Below are positions 11,858 to 12,977 of a stretch of DNA of 12,977 nt, piece by piece. This DNA comes from Clostridia bacterium. Lineage in GTDB: Bacteria; Bacillota; Clostridia; Oscillospirales; CAG-272. The notes beneath the pieces are model-generated. The model did no database searches, had not been told where the DNA came from, and saw only the letters and a list, made by a program, of their open reading frames with translations. Made by a program: the position numbers and the translations under genes. Within the stretch, counting starts at the first letter, position 1. Each line of letters begins with the position of its first letter. The stretch is taken from assembly GCA_017461825.1 (NCBI GenBank), contig JAFTXB010000015.1, positions 1 through 12,977 on the forward strand, read 5' to 3'.

Positions 11858-11886
11858 ATTATATCACAAAATGCGGCGTTTGGCAA
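11858..11886 (-). promoter_or_regulatory. Promoter for the 59-residue gene and its partner
   Basis: On the minus strand, TTGCCA (11881-11886), 17 bp, TATAAT (11858-11863), about 36 bp before the start codon. It diverges from the cyclophilin promoter. Confidence 0.75.
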
Positions 11887-11920
11887 CAGCAAACTTTTTT
11901 ACCTTCCTATAGAAAAATCA

Positions 11921-11949
11921 TTGACATCCCCGCAAAAAAGATGTATAAT
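11921..11949 (+). promoter_or_regulatory. Promoter of the cyclophilin gene
   Basis: TTGACA (11921-11926), 17 bp, TATAAT (11944-11949): perfect consensus, 45 bp before the start ATG. Confidence 0.85.
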
Positions 11950-11994
11950 AAGATAATAAATAAAAATACCCCTCACAAAAAAGGAGAATCTACC

Positions 11995-12498
11995 ATGAAA
12001 AATCCCGTAATTAAGATCACCGTCCGCAACTTTGGCACCATGACCGCTGAGCTCTACCCCGACAAAGCACCCGCTACGGTTGCAAACTTTTTGTCTCTCA
12101 TCGAAAAGGGCTTTTTTGAAGGGTTGATCTTCCACCGCGTGATCAAAGGCTTTATGATCCAAGGCGGCGGCTTTGACGAGGACTTTTCTCAAAAGCATGC
12201 CGATGCCATCAAAGGCGAATTCCTTGCAAACGGATTTATGAACAACGATCTCCGCCACACGCGCGGCGTTCTCTCTATGGCTCGTACCTCCGACCCCAAC
12301 TCGGCATCCTCGCAATTCTTTGTGATGCACAAGGATGCGCCTCACCTCGACGCGCAGTACGCAGGCTTCGGCAAGCTCACCGACGGCTTTGATGTCCTCG
12401 ACGCAATTGCCTCTGTTAAAACCGGCAGCATGGGCTGGTACGACGACGTTCCCCGTACCCCCGTTGTCATCGACAAGGTTGAAATCGTCGAACAGTAA
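11995..12498 (+). CDS. ppiB: Cyclophilin-type peptidyl-prolyl cis-trans isomerase
   Basis: A 167-residue cytoplasmic cyclophilin that speeds Xaa-Pro isomerisation during folding. I choose the ATG at 11995, which has AAAAGGAG upstream; an earlier in-frame ATG at 11941 overlaps the -10 and is not usable. Signature blocks are A-P-A-T-V-A-N-F, F-H-R-V-I-K-G-F-M-I-Q-G-G (catalytic Arg and Phe region), S-M-A-R-T-S-D-P-N-S-A-S-S-Q-F-F-V and Y-A-G-F-G-K-L-T-D-G. There is no signal peptide. The length and all active-site blocks are intact. It is transcribed from its own strong promoter and is host DNA, outside the element. Confidence 0.95.
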   Translation: MKNPVIKITVRNFGTMTAELYPDKAPATVANFLSLIEKGFFEGLIFHRVIKGFMIQGGGFDEDFSQKHADAIKGEFLANGFMNNDLRHTRGVLSMARTSDPNSASSQFFVMHKDAPHLDAQYAGFGKLTDGFDVLDAIASVKTGSMGWYDDVPRTPVVIDKVEIVEQ

Positions 12499-12519
12499 GG
12501 GAGCAGGGACGCGGTTTTC

Positions 12520-12545
12520 GTGGGGGGATTTGAAAATCCCCCCAC
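12520..12545 (+). terminator. Perfect GC-rich hairpin after the cyclophilin gene
   Basis: GTGGGGGGATTT (12520-12531) and AAATCCCCCCAC (12534-12545) are perfectly complementary and start 22 bp after the stop. There is no immediate T-run, only CTTTTTGGG about 10 nt later, so termination is plausible but weak. It could equally be part of an intergenic repeat family. Confidence 0.5.
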
Positions 12546-12753
12546 ACCCCCAAACTTTTTGGGTCAGGGGGGATGTTTGGCGGGAATGGGGATGTCTCTG
12601 CCCCGTTCCGAGGTTTTGGGCATAAGTTGGCGTAGTTTGTGCGCTGACGAAACAATAGCTCCCGCAGATTTTTAGCCTTCGCTACGCTCAGGCTGGACCG
12701 CCGAGACCCTGAAAACTCACCGATGTTAGATTTATTACCATTTAAAGCACACA
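12546..12753. other. Non-coding spacer without a recognisable gene
   Basis: I find no supported gene, promoter or RNA here. The reading frames present lack ribosome sites and run through the hairpin sequence. The base pattern (CTTCGCTACGCTCAGGCTGG) looks like dispersed intergenic repeat DNA rather than coding DNA. Confidence 0.5.
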
Positions 12754-12935
12754 TTTTGTAGGGGACGGCGCCCTCGACGTCCCGTTGTTACGCCTACAGA
12801 ACAATTATGCGGCTATAATCCTTTATAACGGGACGTCGAGTTCTCGCTGTGGCTCGGTCACACTCGCGTTTTGACATCACACCGTGATGTCATTCATTAC
12901 GCTCGCGCCGCTTCGCTACGCCGTCCCCTACAAAA
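12754..12935. repeat. Nested inverted-repeat element (MITE-like or structured intergenic repeat)
   Basis: Outer arms TTTTGTAGGGGACGGCG (12754-12770) and its exact complement (12919-12935) are 17 bp long and perfect, bounding 182 bp. Inside lies a second perfect pair, CTCGACGTCCCGTT (12773-12786) with 12827-12840, and a third hairpin, TGACATCAC-acc-GTGATGTCA (12872-12892). There is no open reading frame for a transposase. The arrangement suits a small non-autonomous element or a dispersed structured repeat; copies elsewhere in the genome would settle it. Confidence 0.75.
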
Positions 12936-12977
12936 AATATCGCCGTCACAAAACGGCTGCGCACTCTCTTTAAAAAA

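Noticed and set aside
12467..12754. A 95-codon minus-strand frame after the cyclophilin gene
   Set aside because: It runs through the GC-rich hairpin and repeat-like DNA, has no ribosome site and overlaps the end of ppiB.

Overview
The window looks like the right-hand (integrase-proximal) end of a prophage or prophage-like element in a Firmicutes genome, probably a gut-type Clostridia, plus about 2.3 kb of flanking host chromosome. The evidence is AAGGAGG-type ribosome sites, consensus TTGACA/17/TATAAT promoters, a pbsX-type terminase, a DUF4417 protein and the small clostridial-style host genes. I cannot name a species.

Layout, left to right. (1) <1-1558, minus strand: a three-gene operon encoding a ribbon-helix-helix (RHH) regulator, a full-length DinD and a Fic protein cut by the window edge. 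(2) 1559-2757, plus strand: a divergent operon of four very small genes. It shares the 1559-1700 control region with the RHH operon; that region holds two strong face-to-face promoters and three related palindromes. The cassette ends in a terminator at 2764-2801. (3) 2806-5724, minus strand: start of the packaging/late module (TerS, TerL, a zinc-ribbon protein, a DUF4417 protein and an MGGRGS-type small protein). (4) 5765-8619, minus strand: a compact early module (Cro-like HTH, AlpA/excisionase-like HTH, small ORF, DnaD-like replication protein, DnaC-like loader, unknown ORF, RecU/Hjc-like nuclease). (5) 8617-8750: a divergent lysis/lysogeny switch. (6) 8748-10503, plus strand: a repressor-like gene broken by an in-frame TGA at codon 54, then a tyrosine integrase overlapping it by 14 nt. 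(7) 10610-10701, minus strand: tRNA-Ser(GCT), very likely the integration target, because the integrase end abuts its CCA end. (8) 10702-12977: host DNA with a PD-(D/E)XK-like protein, a 59-residue conserved small protein, a cyclophilin, and a non-coding stretch with several perfect inverted repeats.

How it works together. Integrase and the excisionase-like protein move the element in and out of the tRNA-Ser site. The repressor and Cro-like protein would decide between dormancy and expression of the leftward early genes. The replication protein and DnaC-like loader start replication, the nuclease resolves intermediates, and TerS/TerL package DNA. The RHH-DinD-Fic cassette and its divergent partner sit where portal and head genes would normally follow TerL, and have their own control, so they look like an accessory (moron) insertion. 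The most notable observations are the nonsense codon in the repressor, the self-contained RHH/DinD/Fic cassette with triplicated operators, the Fic motif with Gln in place of the catalytic His, and the degenerate Walker A of the DnaC-like loader.
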